From the NCBI RefSeq assembly GCF_001742425.1, contig NZ_MJEH01000063.1, forward strand, positions 62,001 through 126,000: a stretch of 64,000 nt of DNA, given 5' to 3'. Shown here in pieces: positions 18,806 through 28,355 of this stretch; position 1 is the first letter of the stretch, and every line of letters starts with the position of its first letter. The notes beneath the pieces are model-generated. The model was not told the DNA's origin. It was given only the letters and a program-made list of their open reading frames with translations, and made no database searches. Origin of the DNA: Bacillus solimangrovi. GTDB taxonomy: Bacteria > Bacillota > Bacilli > Bacillales > Bacillaceae_N. A program made the translations under genes and the position numbers.

Positions 18806-18835
18806 TTTACAAACACTCTAGGTATCTGATAATAT
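18806..18835 (+). promoter_or_regulatory. Putative SigA promoter of the rpsP operon
   Basis: TTTACA at 18806-18811 with GATAAT (16-base spacer) or TAATAT (18-base spacer). It lies about 40 bases before rpsP. Confidence 0.5.
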
Positions 18836-18873
18836 CTAGACTTGTGTGAAAATTACTCGGAGGTGCTTTAATA

Positions 18874-19146
18874 ATGGCAGTAAAAATTCGTTTAAAACGC
18901 ATGGGTGCTAAAAAATCCCCATTCTATCGTTTAGTAGTAGCAGATTCTCGTTCACCACGTGATGGACGTTTCATCGAGGAAATTGGAACTTATAATCCAG
19001 TTGCAAAACCAGCAGAAGTAAAAATTGATGAAGAAGCAGCACTTAAATGGCTTCAAAATGGTGCAAAACCTTCTGATACGGTTCGTAACCTATTATCAGA
19101 AGAAGGCATCATGGAGAAGTTCCACAACGCTAAATTAAGTAAGTAA
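18874..19146 (+). CDS. rpsP: Small ribosomal subunit protein bS16
   Basis: A 90-residue protein bS16, needed for 30S assembly. The start [20 protein letters not shown] is diagnostic, followed by [17 protein letters not shown]. Length is that of Bacillus. CGGAGGTG precedes the ATG. It heads the conserved rpsP-khpA-ylqD-rimM-trmD-rplS ribosome-biogenesis block. Confidence 0.98.
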   Translation: MAVKIRLKRMGAKKSPFYRLVVADSRSPRDGRFIEEIGTYNPVAKPAEVKIDEEAALKWLQNGAKPSDTVRNLLSEEGIMEKFHNAKLSK

Positions 19147-19161
19147 TGTTGTGTGATAGTG

Positions 19162-19395
19162 ATGGAAGAACTGATTAAAACAATCGTTCAATCACTCGTT
19201 GATTTTCCTGATGAGGTTCAAGTGAACGAAGAGATTAGAAGTAAAGAAATTACTTATAATCTCTCTGTTCATAAAGATGACATGGGGAAGGTTATTGGTA
19301 AACAAGGACGAGTTGCAAAAGCGATTCGAACTGTCGTTTACGCAGCAGCATCAGCTGAACAAAAGCGTGTATATCTTGAAATCGTTGACCGTTAA
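19162..19395 (+). CDS. khpA: KH-domain RNA-binding protein KhpA (YlqC)
   Basis: A 77-residue single KH-domain protein, an RNA chaperone partner of KhpB in Firmicutes linked to cell-wall and division control. The GxxG loop is visible in MGKVIGKQGRVAKAIR. The start at ATG 19162 (MEELIKTIVQSLVDFP) fits the family; a GTG at 19153 is possible, as no strong ribosome-binding site resolves the choice. It lies 15 bases downstream of rpsP, and a terminator follows at 19444. Confidence 0.9.
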   Translation: MEELIKTIVQSLVDFPDEVQVNEEIRSKEITYNLSVHKDDMGKVIGKQGRVAKAIRTVVYAAASAEQKRVYLEIVDR

Positions 19396-19443
19396 GCAAT
19401 GCATTCTTTAATAAGAACGTTTGCTTATAATGGTTATTAAGGG

Positions 19444-19475
19444 AAAAGGGTGAGGGGAAACCTCTCCCTTTTTTC
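19444..19475 (+). terminator. Terminator after khpA
   Basis: AAAAGGGTGAGG pairs with CCTCTCCCTTTT (one mismatch), loop GGAAA, followed by TTTT. It divides rpsP-khpA from ylqD-rimM-trmD. Confidence 0.82.
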
Positions 19476-19675
19476 ACATTTAAAGGCAAGTAAATATAGT
19501 GATTAAAAGTATCTAATGATTATTTTTAGGTTACATATGATTTTGCCAAACTATTACGAGGCATTGTGAATACGAAAAGTGCTCGACTTTTTCAATGGTA
19601 TGTATTGTTTACTCTTTGCTTTTCATTAATAAAATACTATGTTCTTTCGCAAGCTAGCGAGTAACGAGGTGTGAG

Positions 19676-20083
19676 ATGAAAATTATTAAATCTGTTTCTG
19701 TCAACTATGTGTTAACTGAAAACATGAAATCTGAACTACTTCGTAAGTATCAAACTCAATCTGCTATTCATGAAAGAGCGTGTGAACAGCTTCTTTTTGA
19801 GGAAAAAAAGCTAGCAAGAAAATACAAAAATCAAAAAAATACAGTTGTTGAAAAAATCTCCGAAGAATTAAAGGAGAGGAAAGCTTCGATTAATAATATC
19901 ATCTTTAAACGTGAGCAATTAAACAAGCTTGAAATTGGAAGCGAGATACAAGTTAAAGATGTTGATTCAATTGTTGAAGTGAATGAAGGTGACAACTGGG
20001 ATGAATTAATGCATAACGAAACCATCGTTATCAAAGATGGGATCGTTCAAGAGATACGTTGTACAGGAGGTGTAAACGAATGA
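19676..20083 (+). CDS. ylqD: YlqD family protein, function unknown
   Basis: A 135-residue protein of the YlqD family, conserved at this site in Bacilli and without a known role. The middle is charged and probably coiled-coil ([20 protein letters not shown] to [13 protein letters not shown]); the C-terminal third resembles a small beta domain ([30 protein letters not shown]). No membrane segment or signal peptide. The stop overlaps the rimM start by 4 bases (ATGA), suggesting a link to ribosome maturation by position only. The stretch 19476-19675 before it holds no gene; a weak TTTACT/TAAAAT promoter-like pair lies near 19608-19635. Confidence 0.85.
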   Translation: MKIIKSVSVNYVLTENMKSELLRKYQTQSAIHERACEQLLFEEKKLARKYKNQKNTVVEKISEELKERKASINNIIFKREQLNKLEIGSEIQVKDVDSIVEVNEGDNWDELMHNETIVIKDGIVQEIRCTGGVNE

Positions 20084-20595
20084 GCGAATGGTTAAAGGTA
20101 GGTAAGATTGTCAATACGCACGGTGTTCGTGGAGAAGTACGTGTTATTTCGTCAACCGATTTTGCGGATGAGCGATATGTACCAGGTAATGTACTGTATT
20201 TAGAGCATCCTAACCAAAGTGATATGTTGCCCTTAACAATTACTTCCCATCGTCAACATAAATCATTTGATCTATTAAAGTTTGATGGCTATCCGAATTT
20301 AAACGATGTTGAGCCATTTAAAAATGGGATACTGAAAGTTTCTAAAAATGAACGCGTTGAACTTGAAGAAGATGAATTTTATTATCACGACATAATAAAC
20401 TGTGAAGTCATCACTGAAGATGGTGAAAAATTAGGTGTTATTAAAGAAATTCTTTCACCAGGTGCAAATGATGTGTGGGTTGTGAAAAGGAAAGGTAAAA
20501 AGGACCTTCTATTGCCTTATATCGAGGACGTAATTAAGGATGTTAACATTCATGATAATATTATTACAATACATTTAATGGAGGGACTAGAGTAG
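20080..20595 (+). CDS. rimM: Ribosome maturation factor RimM
   Basis: A 171-residue 30S assembly factor that acts on the 3' domain of 16S rRNA and binds uS19. The start [19 protein letters not shown] and the C-terminal PRC-barrel segment ([17 protein letters not shown] to [14 protein letters not shown]) are typical. ATG 20080 follows AGGAGGTG by 6 bases and overlaps the ylqD stop; the upstream TTG at 20059 is rejected. trmD starts 1 base after the stop. Confidence 0.96.
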   Translation: MSEWLKVGKIVNTHGVRGEVRVISSTDFADERYVPGNVLYLEHPNQSDMLPLTITSHRQHKSFDLLKFDGYPNLNDVEPFKNGILKVSKNERVELEEDEFYYHDIINCEVITEDGEKLGVIKEILSPGANDVWVVKRKGKKDLLLPYIEDVIKDVNIHDNIITIHLMEGLE

Positions 20596-20596
20596 G

Positions 20597-21328
20597 ATGA
20601 AGATTGATGTACTTACCCTATTTCCTAACATGTTTTCTGGAGTGTTTGGTGAATCTATTTTACAAAAAGCTCAGGATAAAGGTGCAGTCACATATGATGT
20701 GCATGATTTCAGAGAATACTCTACACACAAACATCGCAAAGTAGACGATTATCCTTACGGAGGGGGAGCGGGTATGGTGTTAACCCCTCAACCTTTATTT
20801 GATGCAATTGAAAAATTAACAAATGAAGGGGAAACTAAACCACGAGTTGTATTAATGTGCCCTCAAGGAGAACGTTATACACAGAGTAAGGCAGAGCAAT
20901 TTGCAAAAGAAGAACACCTCATCTTCGTTTGTGGCCATTATGAAGGGTACGATGAGAGAATTCGTGAGCACCTTGTTACTGATGAGGTATCAATAGGTGA
21001 TTATGTGTTAACTGGTGGTGAGCTGGCATCTATGGTTGTGATCGATAGTGTTGTCAGGTTGCTTCCTCAAGTATTAGGTAACGAAGTATCACACCAAGAT
21101 GACTCTTATAGTTCAGGTTTGCTTGAACATCCTCAATATACTAGACCTGCGAATTTTAGAGGTATGACTGTTCCAGAAGTTCTATTGTCGGGTAATCATG
21201 CAAAGATAGATGAATGGAGACGGCAACAGTCACTAAAGCGTACATATCATCGTAGGCCTGATTTATTTGATGAGTATCCTCTGTCAGATAAGGACAAAGA
21301 TTATTTAGAACAATTGGAAAAAGAATAA
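20597..21328 (+). CDS. trmD: tRNA (guanine-N1-)-methyltransferase TrmD
   Basis: A 243-residue SPOUT-fold enzyme that makes m1G37 in tRNAs, preventing +1 frameshifts. Motifs seen are [26 protein letters not shown], the trefoil-knot segment [13 protein letters not shown] and the catalytic-loop region [13 protein letters not shown]. Length is normal. It abuts rimM; rplS downstream has its own promoter. Confidence 0.97.
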   Translation: MKIDVLTLFPNMFSGVFGESILQKAQDKGAVTYDVHDFREYSTHKHRKVDDYPYGGGAGMVLTPQPLFDAIEKLTNEGETKPRVVLMCPQGERYTQSKAEQFAKEEHLIFVCGHYEGYDERIREHLVTDEVSIGDYVLTGGELASMVVIDSVVRLLPQVLGNEVSHQDDSYSSGLLEHPQYTRPANFRGMTVPEVLLSGNHAKIDEWRRQQSLKRTYHRRPDLFDEYPLSDKDKDYLEQLEKE

Positions 21329-21337
21329 TAAATTCTC

Positions 21338-21366
21338 TTGCAAGGATATTGTAATTGTGCTATGAT
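21338..21366 (+). promoter_or_regulatory. SigA promoter of rplS
   Basis: TTGCAA at 21338-21343, 17-base spacer, TATGAT at 21361-21366 with an extended TGC. It implies a leader of about 97 bases before rplS. Confidence 0.8.
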
Positions 21367-21373
21367 ATTTTTT

Positions 21374-21456
21374 GTGCTTAAGTGAAACGCACTTAAGCTT
21401 TGAAAACGATGTTCCGCTGCAATGATACAAAAGGCATTGACATGAGCATTGGTTGG
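21374..21456 (+). ncRNA. Ribosomal protein L19 leader, candidate
   Basis: The rplS leader opens with a perfect 9-bp hairpin (21376-21384 with 21390-21398) and continues with a conserved-looking segment containing GTTCCGCTGCAATGA at about 21410. L19 leaders are an established Bacilli element thought to give autogenous control. I recognise position and layout, but did not verify the covariance model. Confidence 0.6.
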
Positions 21457-21470
21457 AAGGAGTGAAAATG

Positions 21471-21815
21471 ATGCAAAAGCTAATTGAAGAAATTACACAA
21501 GAGCAATTGAAATCTGATTTACCTGCGTTCCGTCCGGGAGACACAGTTCGCGTACACGTGAACATCGTTGAGGGAAGCCGTGAGCGTATTCAGGTATACG
21601 AAGGTGTAGTAATCAAACGTCGTGGTGGCGGTATCAGCGAAACATTTACTGTACGTAAAGTTTCTTATGGTGTTGGTGTTGAACGTACATTCCCTGTACA
21701 TACGCCAAAGATTGCGAAACTAGAAGTTATCCGTCGCGGTAAAGTTCGTCGTGCGAAACTTTATTACCTACGTAACCTACGTGGTAAAGCGGCTCGTATT
21801 AAAGAAATTCGATAA
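21471..21815 (+). CDS. rplS: Large ribosomal subunit protein bL19
   Basis: A 114-residue protein bL19 at the 30S-50S interface. [49 protein letters not shown] and ending KAARIKEIR are diagnostic. The second of two adjacent ATGs (21471) is chosen by homology and by its 8-base distance from AAGGAG. Expression is likely from its own promoter and leader. A terminator follows. Confidence 0.98.
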   Translation: MQKLIEEITQEQLKSDLPAFRPGDTVRVHVNIVEGSRERIQVYEGVVIKRRGGGISETFTVRKVSYGVGVERTFPVHTPKIAKLEVIRRGKVRRAKLYYLRNLRGKAARIKEIR

Positions 21816-21822
21816 AGTAAAC

Positions 21823-21860
21823 AAAAAGGAGCTTGTAGTTCATTACAAGCTCCTTTTTCG
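21823..21860 (+). terminator. Terminator after rplS
   Basis: A perfect 15-bp stem (21823-21837 with 21844-21858), 6-base loop; the 3' arm ends in five Ts. Confidence 0.93.
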
Positions 21861-21954
21861 CAATAATAATTAATGACAGTAACGAATACCTAATAGAAGA
21901 TATTGTTTTTCTATACATTGGTGAAAAAGGTGTTATCAGAAGAAATGGTAAACA

Positions 21955-21984
21955 TTAACATAAATCATCAGTACATGTTATAAT
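21955..21984 (+). promoter_or_regulatory. SigA promoter of lepB
   Basis: TTAACA at 21955-21960, 18-base spacer, TATAAT at 21979-21984 with an extended TGT. It lies about 34 bases before the gene. Confidence 0.75.
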
Positions 21985-22017
21985 GAAAAATAACTTTTAG
22001 ATGGTGGAGGATTCATC

Positions 22018-22566
22018 ATGGCCAAAGGGAAGAGTGAAACGTGGGAATGGGTTAAAGCATTATTGATTGCTGTAGCTTTAGCAGCAATTATTCGTTATTT
22101 TTTCTTTGCACCAATCGTTGTAGATGGGTTATCAATGATGCCAACACTTCATGACCAAAATCGAATGATCGTGAATAAGTTTAACTATTCAATTGGTAAG
22201 CCACAGAGGTTTGACGTTGTCGTATTTGAAGCAACAGAGGATAAAGATTATATTAAACGAGTTATTGGTCTCCCAGGTGATCATGTTGCCTATAAAGATG
22301 ATGTATTATACATTAATGGAGAGCAGATGAATGAACCATATTTAGATGAACTAAAGAAAGACGTCGAAGGCAATTTAACGTATGATTTCACACTAGAAGA
22401 GTTAACTGGTTTTGATGTCGTTCCTGAAGGTGAATTGTTTGTGTTAGGAGATAACAGGCGATTTAGTAAAGATAGCCGAATGATCGGAACAATTCCAATG
22501 GAACGAATCATTGGAGAGGCACAGCTCGTATATTGGCCATTAAAAGACGTCGTATACATGCACTAA
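22018..22566 (+). CDS. lepB: Signal peptidase I
   Basis: A 182-residue type I signal peptidase (SipS/SipT/LepB type) that removes signal peptides on the outer face of the membrane. One N-terminal transmembrane segment (about residues 12-31) precedes box B with the catalytic Ser39 (VVDGLSMMPTLHD) and box D with the general-base Lys80 (DYIKRVIGLPGD). Box E VLGDNRRFSKDSR is also present. Small, single-span form as in B. subtilis. It has its own promoter; rbgA follows 78 bases later. Confidence 0.95.
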   Translation: MAKGKSETWEWVKALLIAVALAAIIRYFFFAPIVVDGLSMMPTLHDQNRMIVNKFNYSIGKPQRFDVVVFEATEDKDYIKRVIGLPGDHVAYKDDVLYINGEQMNEPYLDELKKDVEGNLTYDFTLEELTGFDVVPEGELFVLGDNRRFSKDSRMIGTIPMERIIGEAQLVYWPLKDVVYMH

Positions 22567-22644
22567 TAATAGGTAGCAATGCGAATATTTAGAACACTAG
22601 ATGATTACTGTTTGCTATCAGTGGAAATAAGCAGGTGATAGAAA

Positions 22645-23499
22645 ATGACTATTCAATGGTTTCCAGGACATATGGCAAAGGCCCGTCGCCAAGTTCAAGA
22701 GAAATTAAAACTAATCGATGTTGTTATCGAATTAACAGATGCAAGAATTCCTCAATCTTCAAGGAACCCGATGGTTGATGAGATGGTTAATAATAAACCT
22801 AGGTTACTATTATTAAATAAATCTGATATGGCTGATGATAAAGTTACATCACAATGGATTAAATATTATGCAGAGCAAGGTATTCAAGCGCTTCCTGTTA
22901 ACGCATTAAAAGACAAAGGGAAGCAAGAAATTATTCAAGCATGCCAAGAGCTCATGAAAGAAAAACATGAGAAATTAAGAGCAAAAGGTATTATAAAACC
23001 TCGAGCAGTAAGAGCCTTGATATTAGGGATTCCTAATGTAGGAAAATCAACATTAATTAATCGCCTTGCTAGTAAGAATATCGCAAAAACCGGTGATAAA
23101 CCTGGTGTAACGAAGGCACAGCAGTGGATTAAGGTTGGGAAACAGTTAGAGCTTTTAGATACACCAGGAATTCTATGGCCAAAGTTTGAGGATGAACTAG
23201 TCGGCTACAAGCTTGCAGTTACAGGGGCAATTAAAGATGAGTTACTCGATTTTCAAGATATCTCTGTATTCACACTTCGATATTTGGCTAATTATTATCC
23301 TGATAAATTAATTGAGCGTTATAAGTTAGATGAAATTCCAGAAGATATTGTGAAACTTTTTGATGATATCGGAACGAAGAGAGGCTGTTTGATGAGTGGT
23401 GGGCTCGTTGATTATGACAAAACAGCTGAAATTATATTACGTGATGTCCGTTCAAATAAGCTTGGACATTTAAGTTTTGAACGACCAAACGAAAAATAA
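22645..23499 (+). CDS. rbgA: Ribosome biogenesis GTPase RbgA (YlqF)
   Basis: A 284-residue circularly permuted GTPase needed for late 50S assembly (uL6, bL27 and bL36 incorporation). The permuted order is visible: G4 LLLNKSD near residue 58 comes before G1 [12 protein letters not shown] near residue 130 and G3 DTPGILWP. The N terminus [16 protein letters not shown] is diagnostic and the C-terminal ANTAR-like helical region is present. A terminator follows. Confidence 0.97.
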   Translation: MTIQWFPGHMAKARRQVQEKLKLIDVVIELTDARIPQSSRNPMVDEMVNNKPRLLLLNKSDMADDKVTSQWIKYYAEQGIQALPVNALKDKGKQEIIQACQELMKEKHEKLRAKGIIKPRAVRALILGIPNVGKSTLINRLASKNIAKTGDKPGVTKAQQWIKVGKQLELLDTPGILWPKFEDELVGYKLAVTGAIKDELLDFQDISVFTLRYLANYYPDKLIERYKLDEIPEDIVKLFDDIGTKRGCLMSGGLVDYDKTAEIILRDVRSNKLGHLSFERPNEK

Positions 23500-23532
23500 A
23501 GGCATGCGAATTGTTCGCGTGCCTTTATTTTT
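23495..23532 (+). terminator. Terminator after rbgA
   Basis: A 16-bp stem (23495-23510 with 23514-23529, one G-U) with a TTG loop and a T-rich end; overlaps the rbgA stop. Confidence 0.88.
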
Positions 23533-23577
23533 CATGTTTTTTGTCGATATAGATGATACAGAAGGAATGAATGTGGA

Positions 23578-24345
23578 ATGCAAAAACTAACGATTAAAGA
23601 AATTGAAGAGAAATTGTTTTCAAACGAACTTTCTAGTTTAGAAATACAAAAGTTATACAAAGATGAACGAAAAGGTGTACAACGTTTACTTAATAAGAAA
23701 GAACGTTTAGAGGAAGAAGAACACCTCTTGAAACAACAATATGAAAGCATGTCAATGTATGAGAATCAGTGCCGGTCATTAAATTATAAATGGATAGCAG
23801 GGATTGATGAGGTGGGCCGTGGGCCGCTTGCAGGGCCAGTAACGGCTGCTGCAGTCATATTATCAGAGGACGCTTATATAGCGGGGTTAAATGATTCAAA
23901 GACCCTCAGTGAAGCGAAGAGAGAGACGTTATATGAAGAGATTATGAAATCAGCTATTTCGGTTAGTGTACAGATGGTAGATGCTTCAAAAATTGACGAG
24001 ATTAACATTTATCAAGCGGCTAAGCATGCAATGAAGCAAGCGGTAGAAACGTTAGATGTTAAACCTGATTATTTACTCGTAGATGCAATGGAAATCGCCT
24101 TGCCAATCCCACAACGTTCAATTATAAAAGGGGATGCAAATAGTGTATCAATTGCTGCTGCTTCAATTGTAGCAAAAGTAACAAGGGATCGATATATGAA
24201 AGAGCTAGGAGTTAAATATCCAGAGTATGGATTTGAAAACCATATGGGTTACGGAACGAAACAACATTTAGAAGCGATCGAAAAAATCGGTGTTATAAAT
24301 GAACACAGAAGAACATTTTCACCTGTGCAGAAATTTGTCGAATGA
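23578..24345 (+). CDS. rnhB: Ribonuclease HII
   Basis: A 255-residue type 2 RNase H that cuts RNA in RNA-DNA hybrids and single ribonucleotides in DNA. The catalytic acidic pair opens IAGIDEVGRGPLAGPV (Asp77, Glu78); the third and fourth acidic residues are in LNDSKTLS and LLVDAM regions. The N-terminal extension of about 70 charged residues is typical of Bacillus RNase HII. The 190-base gap after it contains only a weak hairpin (AGGGGA/TCCCCT near 24419-24440). Confidence 0.96.
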   Translation: MQKLTIKEIEEKLFSNELSSLEIQKLYKDERKGVQRLLNKKERLEEEEHLLKQQYESMSMYENQCRSLNYKWIAGIDEVGRGPLAGPVTAAAVILSEDAYIAGLNDSKTLSEAKRETLYEEIMKSAISVSVQMVDASKIDEINIYQAAKHAMKQAVETLDVKPDYLLVDAMEIALPIPQRSIIKGDANSVSIAAASIVAKVTRDRYMKELGVKYPEYGFENHMGYGTKQHLEAIEKIGVINEHRRTFSPVQKFVE

Positions 24346-24535
24346 CATAAAGGAACGGTCGTAATAAAATTGACTAATACTGAATGTGGAATATTCTGGG
24401 TGATAATGCTCGGACTTTTAAGGGGATGTGTTAAGTCCCCTCCTCAAAAATGATTAAACTTGACTAAGTAATTTGATGTAAGTGTTCAAGAGTTAATTGA
24501 TATGTAAGAGAGCCTATGTAAAAGGGGAAAAGACA

Positions 24536-26692
24536 ATGAACATTAACAATTTACAGTCTCTAATAAAGAGCAAGCAACCAATACAACGAGACATACGTAC
24601 ATTTAAGGCTGGCCAAATTGTTCAAGGGAAAGTGGAACGTTTTTTTCCAAAACATGTTGCGCTTGTGCAAATTGGAAAGAATAAAATATATGCACAGCTC
24701 GAAACAGCATTGCAAACAGATAAGAGGTATTGGTTTCAAGTGCAACAGAATGATCAATTACTTGAATTAAAAGTAATTGATAAGTCAATTTCTCAGAATG
24801 ATAATACGATTAAGCAAGGACAAGCAAATCAAACCCTTTTAAAGCAATTTGGGATAGCTCTTACAAAAGAAAATCAATTACTTATTCAGCACCTTACCAA
24901 TGAAGGATTACCATTTACGAAAGAAAATCTTAAACTTGCTAGTGAATGGTTAAAAAGTACTAATGATGTGGATAAAGCACTCCGATCAATTCAGACGATG
25001 CTTGAAAGGAATCTACCCTTTACAAAAACTATATTTCAAAGTTTAACAGCCTATTATAGCGATCAACCCATTTCAACCGAACTAAAGGAGTTATTGCAAC
25101 AGCTTAACCAAATGAACAATCAAACATCAACAACTCGAGGTTTACAGTTATTATTAACACAGCTGATAGGAAAAGAGTCTACTAATTTTTCCAAGTTAGA
25201 AGGCACTTATCAGTTACTAGAAAAATGGGTAAATGGAACCAATGATGAGCAACGACTTATTCAATCAATATTCAGAAAACTCGGTGTTTTTGGTGAGAAG
25301 AGTAACGAGAAAGTGCAGGCGGAACTTACCCAAGTTTTACGACAGCTCTTAACTAATTTAAAATCTGATCCCCTTTTATTACGAGATACACTACCTGAAT
25401 TGCTTAAACATGTAGAAAAATTAGCTGATAAGCAGTTGAAATATCAGACAATAGAGCTTTTCATGAATCGAATTTTCGCTAATAATAAAGAGCTTCAAAG
25501 TAGTGTTAACCGTATTGTTAACTCGTTCTCAAATAAGCCATTGACAGCTAGTGAAGCAGAATTGTTATTGCAGATACAGACAAAACCTTCTAAAGAGGAA
25601 CGAGCATTAGCTTTAATTCGAATATTATTTTCATCTCTTAAAGAAAGTTCACAACAACAGGGTGCATATAATTTGCTGCAAAGAAGTGGTATTACGCCTC
25701 TTTCGATGTCTACTAACGAAGCAATGAGACTCGTTCAGCAACATTTGTCACAAGTATTGCAACAACCTTCAGAGCTTAAGGAGTCACTAGGGCAGTATAA
25801 CGTAAATGCTTACAAAAATGAAAAAGTACTTATCCAAAATGTCCTTCATGCTATTGAAACAGATGTAACAGCAAACTCACAAAAGCGAGCTATTGAGCTA
25901 TTAGTTGGAACGATAATGAAGGGTTTACATACAGAGAAGCAACCACCACTATTGTCAGCTCTTATGTTAAGTGTGGAAGAAGTAGATGTGTTGTTTTCTT
26001 TACAAAAAGAAATAGTAACTGATCTTTCCTTTGATAATGTTAGAGAAACAGTGAAGTCACTTCGACAAATCTTTTCTTTGTTAGGATTAAATCATGAAAA
26101 CGTATTGTTTAGACAAACTCATGAAAGTGTAGTAACACAAGAGCAACTTCAAAATATGAAGGCACTACTATTGAGAATGAATCAAGAAAATTTACCTCAA
26201 CCGATACAAGAGCGAGCAGAACAATTACTGCAACGGTTAACAGGTCAGCAATTAATTTCATTAGAACAAAATGGACCAATCCAGCATAGTTATATGCAAA
26301 TCCCATTGACTTTGGGTCGTCATTCAACAGATTTACATATGCAATGGAGTGGAAGAAAGCGAAAAAATGGAAAAATCGACTCAGAATTTTGTCGTGTACT
26401 CTTCTACCTAAACTTAGAGCATTTGAAGCAAACAGTTGTAGACATGAAGGTTCAACAACGTGTTATGAGTATCGAAATCTATAATGAAACAGAACAATTA
26501 GATGTTTTAACGAAATTAATGGAGCCACTATTAAAGGAGAATCTTGAAAAACTTGGATATATATTGTCACACTTAAAGGTTATTAAACCTAAGGATGAAC
26601 GAAATATAAAATTAAACCCCCATTTACCTGTAAAACATCCTGAAGTTAAGATGAATCGAAATTCCTATACTGGAGTGGATTTTAAAATATGA
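24536..26692 (+). CDS. ylqG: YlqG, large protein with FliK-like C-terminal domain
   Basis: A 718-residue protein homologous by position to B. subtilis YlqG, function unknown. The N-terminal part (MNINNLQSLIKSKQPIQRD, GQIVQGKVERFFPKHVALVQ) looks like a small beta-domain; the middle is long, helical and rich in Q, L and K. The last about 150 residues (MQIPLTLGRHSTDLHMQWSG, CRVLFYLNLEHLKQTVVDM, QRVMSIEIYN) resemble the C-terminal domain of the flagellar hook-length regulator FliK. ATG 24536 follows AAAGGGGAAAAG. The next gene overlaps it by 4 bases and resembles the FlhB tail, the natural partner of FliK. Role is inferred only. Confidence 0.8.
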   Translation: MNINNLQSLIKSKQPIQRDIRTFKAGQIVQGKVERFFPKHVALVQIGKNKIYAQLETALQTDKRYWFQVQQNDQLLELKVIDKSISQNDNTIKQGQANQTLLKQFGIALTKENQLLIQHLTNEGLPFTKENLKLASEWLKSTNDVDKALRSIQTMLERNLPFTKTIFQSLTAYYSDQPISTELKELLQQLNQMNNQTSTTRGLQLLLTQLIGKESTNFSKLEGTYQLLEKWVNGTNDEQRLIQSIFRKLGVFGEKSNEKVQAELTQVLRQLLTNLKSDPLLLRDTLPELLKHVEKLADKQLKYQTIELFMNRIFANNKELQSSVNRIVNSFSNKPLTASEAELLLQIQTKPSKEERALALIRILFSSLKESSQQQGAYNLLQRSGITPLSMSTNEAMRLVQQHLSQVLQQPSELKESLGQYNVNAYKNEKVLIQNVLHAIETDVTANSQKRAIELLVGTIMKGLHTEKQPPLLSALMLSVEEVDVLFSLQKEIVTDLSFDNVRETVKSLRQIFSLLGLNHENVLFRQTHESVVTQEQLQNMKALLLRMNQENLPQPIQERAEQLLQRLTGQQLISLEQNGPIQHSYMQIPLTLGRHSTDLHMQWSGRKRKNGKIDSEFCRVLFYLNLEHLKQTVVDMKVQQRVMSIEIYNETEQLDVLTKLMEPLLKENLEKLGYILSHLKVIKPKDERNIKLNPHLPVKHPEVKMNRNSYTGVDFKI

Positions 26693-26970
26693 AACATAAC
26701 AACGAACAACGAATACAAGCTGTCGCTTTAACGTATAAAGAGAAAACCGAGAATTCACCTAAAGTGATTGCAAAGGGGAAAGGTGTCGTTGCTGAGAATA
26801 TAATTGAAACAGCAAAGTCATCTAATATCCCCATTCAAGAAGACCCATCACTAGTAGAACTTCTCGGTAAATTAGAGATAAATGAAACTATTCCAGAAGA
26901 CCTCTATCAGGCTGTTGCAGAAGTTTTTTCGTTTGTTTATAGGTTAGACCAAAATATGGATAATGAGTGA
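26689..26970 (+). CDS. ylqH: YlqH, FlhB C-terminal-domain homologue without the cleavage motif
   Basis: A 93-residue protein matching the small cytoplasmic domain (FlhB-CC) of FlhB/SctU. It begins at the point where FlhB would be cut: AVALTYKEKTENSPKVIAKG here against AVALKYDEEKADAPYVVAKG in FlhB of this genome, and ends YQAVAEVFSFVYRLDQN against FKTVAEILAYVYRLKKK. The NPTH motif and all four membrane segments are absent. Overlaps ylqG by ATGA, so the pair is co-translated. Homologues occur across Bacilli (YlqH/FhlX type); the role is not established. Confidence 0.88.
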   Translation: MKHNNEQRIQAVALTYKEKTENSPKVIAKGKGVVAENIIETAKSSNIPIQEDPSLVELLGKLEINETIPEDLYQAVAEVFSFVYRLDQNMDNE

Positions 26971-27009
26971 AATCGAATGCGCAAATACGTTTGCTATTCG
27001 ATTTTTTTA
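26971..27009 (+). terminator. Terminator after ylqH
   Basis: AATCGAATGCGCAAA pairs with TTTGCTATTCGATT (imperfect middle) and is followed by seven Ts. Confidence 0.85.
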
Positions 27010-27176
27010 TGCTATTTTCGACATGTAATAAGTAAATCCGTTTCATTTTGCGATAATTCTAGTTTTTTTAAAAATTGATATCATTGTTTTATGTAGAAAT
27101 CTAGACAGCGGGCAACTTATTACTTACAATGAATAACGTAAGTCTTTTGTACATACATACGATAGGAGGATGGAGA

Positions 27177-28337
27177 ATGAATATCCATGAGTATCAGGGA
27201 AAAGAAATCCTCAGAAAATATGGGGTAGCAGTTCCAAATGGTAAAGTTGCGTTTTCAGTGGATGAAGCAGTAGAAGCTGCTAAAGAACTAGGAACTGACG
27301 TCACTGTAGTCAAAGCGCAAATTCATGCAGGTGGTCGCGGTAAAGCAGGGGGAGTTAAAGTCGCGAAAAACTTGGATGAAGTTAAAGCATATGCAGATGA
27401 AATTCTCGGTAAGACACTTGTTACACATCAAACAGGTCCTGAAGGTAAGGAAGTTAAGCGCTTGCTTATTGAAGAGGGATGTGACATTAAGAAAGAATAT
27501 TATGTAGGTCTTGTACTTGACCGTGCAACTTCACGTATCGCAATGATGGCTTCAGAAGAAGGCGGTACAGAAATTGAAGAAGTGGCAGAAAAAACACCAG
27601 AAAAAATCTTTAAAGAATATATTGATCCAGTTGTAGGATTACAAGGTTTCCAAGCACGTCGCTTAGCGTTCAACATCAATATTCCAAAAGAATTAGTTGG
27701 TCAAGCAGTTAAGTTTATGATGGGATTATACCGCGTTTTCGAAGAAAAAGATTGTTCAATTGCTGAAATCAATCCACTTGTTACAACAGGTGATGGTAAA
27801 GTAATGGCACTTGATGCAAAATTGAACTTTGATTCAAACGCATTATATCGTCAAAAAGATATCTTAGAGTACCGTGACCTTGATGAAGAAGATACAAAGG
27901 AAATTGAAGCGTCAAAATATGATCTTAGTTACATCGCTCTTGATGGTAACATTGGTTGTATGGTAAATGGTGCAGGTCTTGCTATGGCAACAATGGACAT
28001 CATTAAGCACTATGGCGGTGACCCGGCTAACTTCCTAGATGTTGGGGGCGGTGCAACAGCTGAGAAAGTTACAGAAGCATTTAAAATTATCCTTTCTGAT
28101 AAAAATGTAAAAGGAATTTTCGTTAATATCTTCGGTGGTATCATGAAATGTGATGTTATTGCACAAGGAGTAGTAGAAGCAACGAAACAAGTTGGTTTAG
28201 AGCTTCCACTCGTTGTACGTCTTGAAGGTACTAACGTAGATCAAGGTAAGAAGATTCTTCAAGAATCAGGTTTGAATATAACTGCAGCAGAATCAATGGC
28301 TGACGGAGCAGAAAAGATCGTATCTCAAGTAAAATAG
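27177..28337 (+). CDS. sucC: Succinate-CoA ligase (ADP-forming) subunit beta
   Basis: A 386-residue ATP-grasp subunit of succinyl-CoA synthetase, which makes ATP from succinyl-CoA in the TCA cycle. The start [16 protein letters not shown] is diagnostic; [14 protein letters not shown] and EINPLV mark the nucleotide and metal sites; [16 protein letters not shown] lies in the C-terminal domain. ATG 27177 follows TAGGAGGATGGAG; an open frame from 27129 is rejected. sucD follows after 18 bases. Confidence 0.97.
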   Translation: MNIHEYQGKEILRKYGVAVPNGKVAFSVDEAVEAAKELGTDVTVVKAQIHAGGRGKAGGVKVAKNLDEVKAYADEILGKTLVTHQTGPEGKEVKRLLIEEGCDIKKEYYVGLVLDRATSRIAMMASEEGGTEIEEVAEKTPEKIFKEYIDPVVGLQGFQARRLAFNINIPKELVGQAVKFMMGLYRVFEEKDCSIAEINPLVTTGDGKVMALDAKLNFDSNALYRQKDILEYRDLDEEDTKEIEASKYDLSYIALDGNIGCMVNGAGLAMATMDIIKHYGGDPANFLDVGGGATAEKVTEAFKIILSDKNVKGIFVNIFGGIMKCDVIAQGVVEATKQVGLELPLVVRLEGTNVDQGKKILQESGLNITAAESMADGAEKIVSQVK

Positions 28338-28355
28338 AAAGGCGGGGTAGGTAAA

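Noticed and set aside
27129-27176. Longer sucC start
   Set aside because: Adds 16 codons absent from SucC proteins; ATG 27177 has a good ribosome-binding site.
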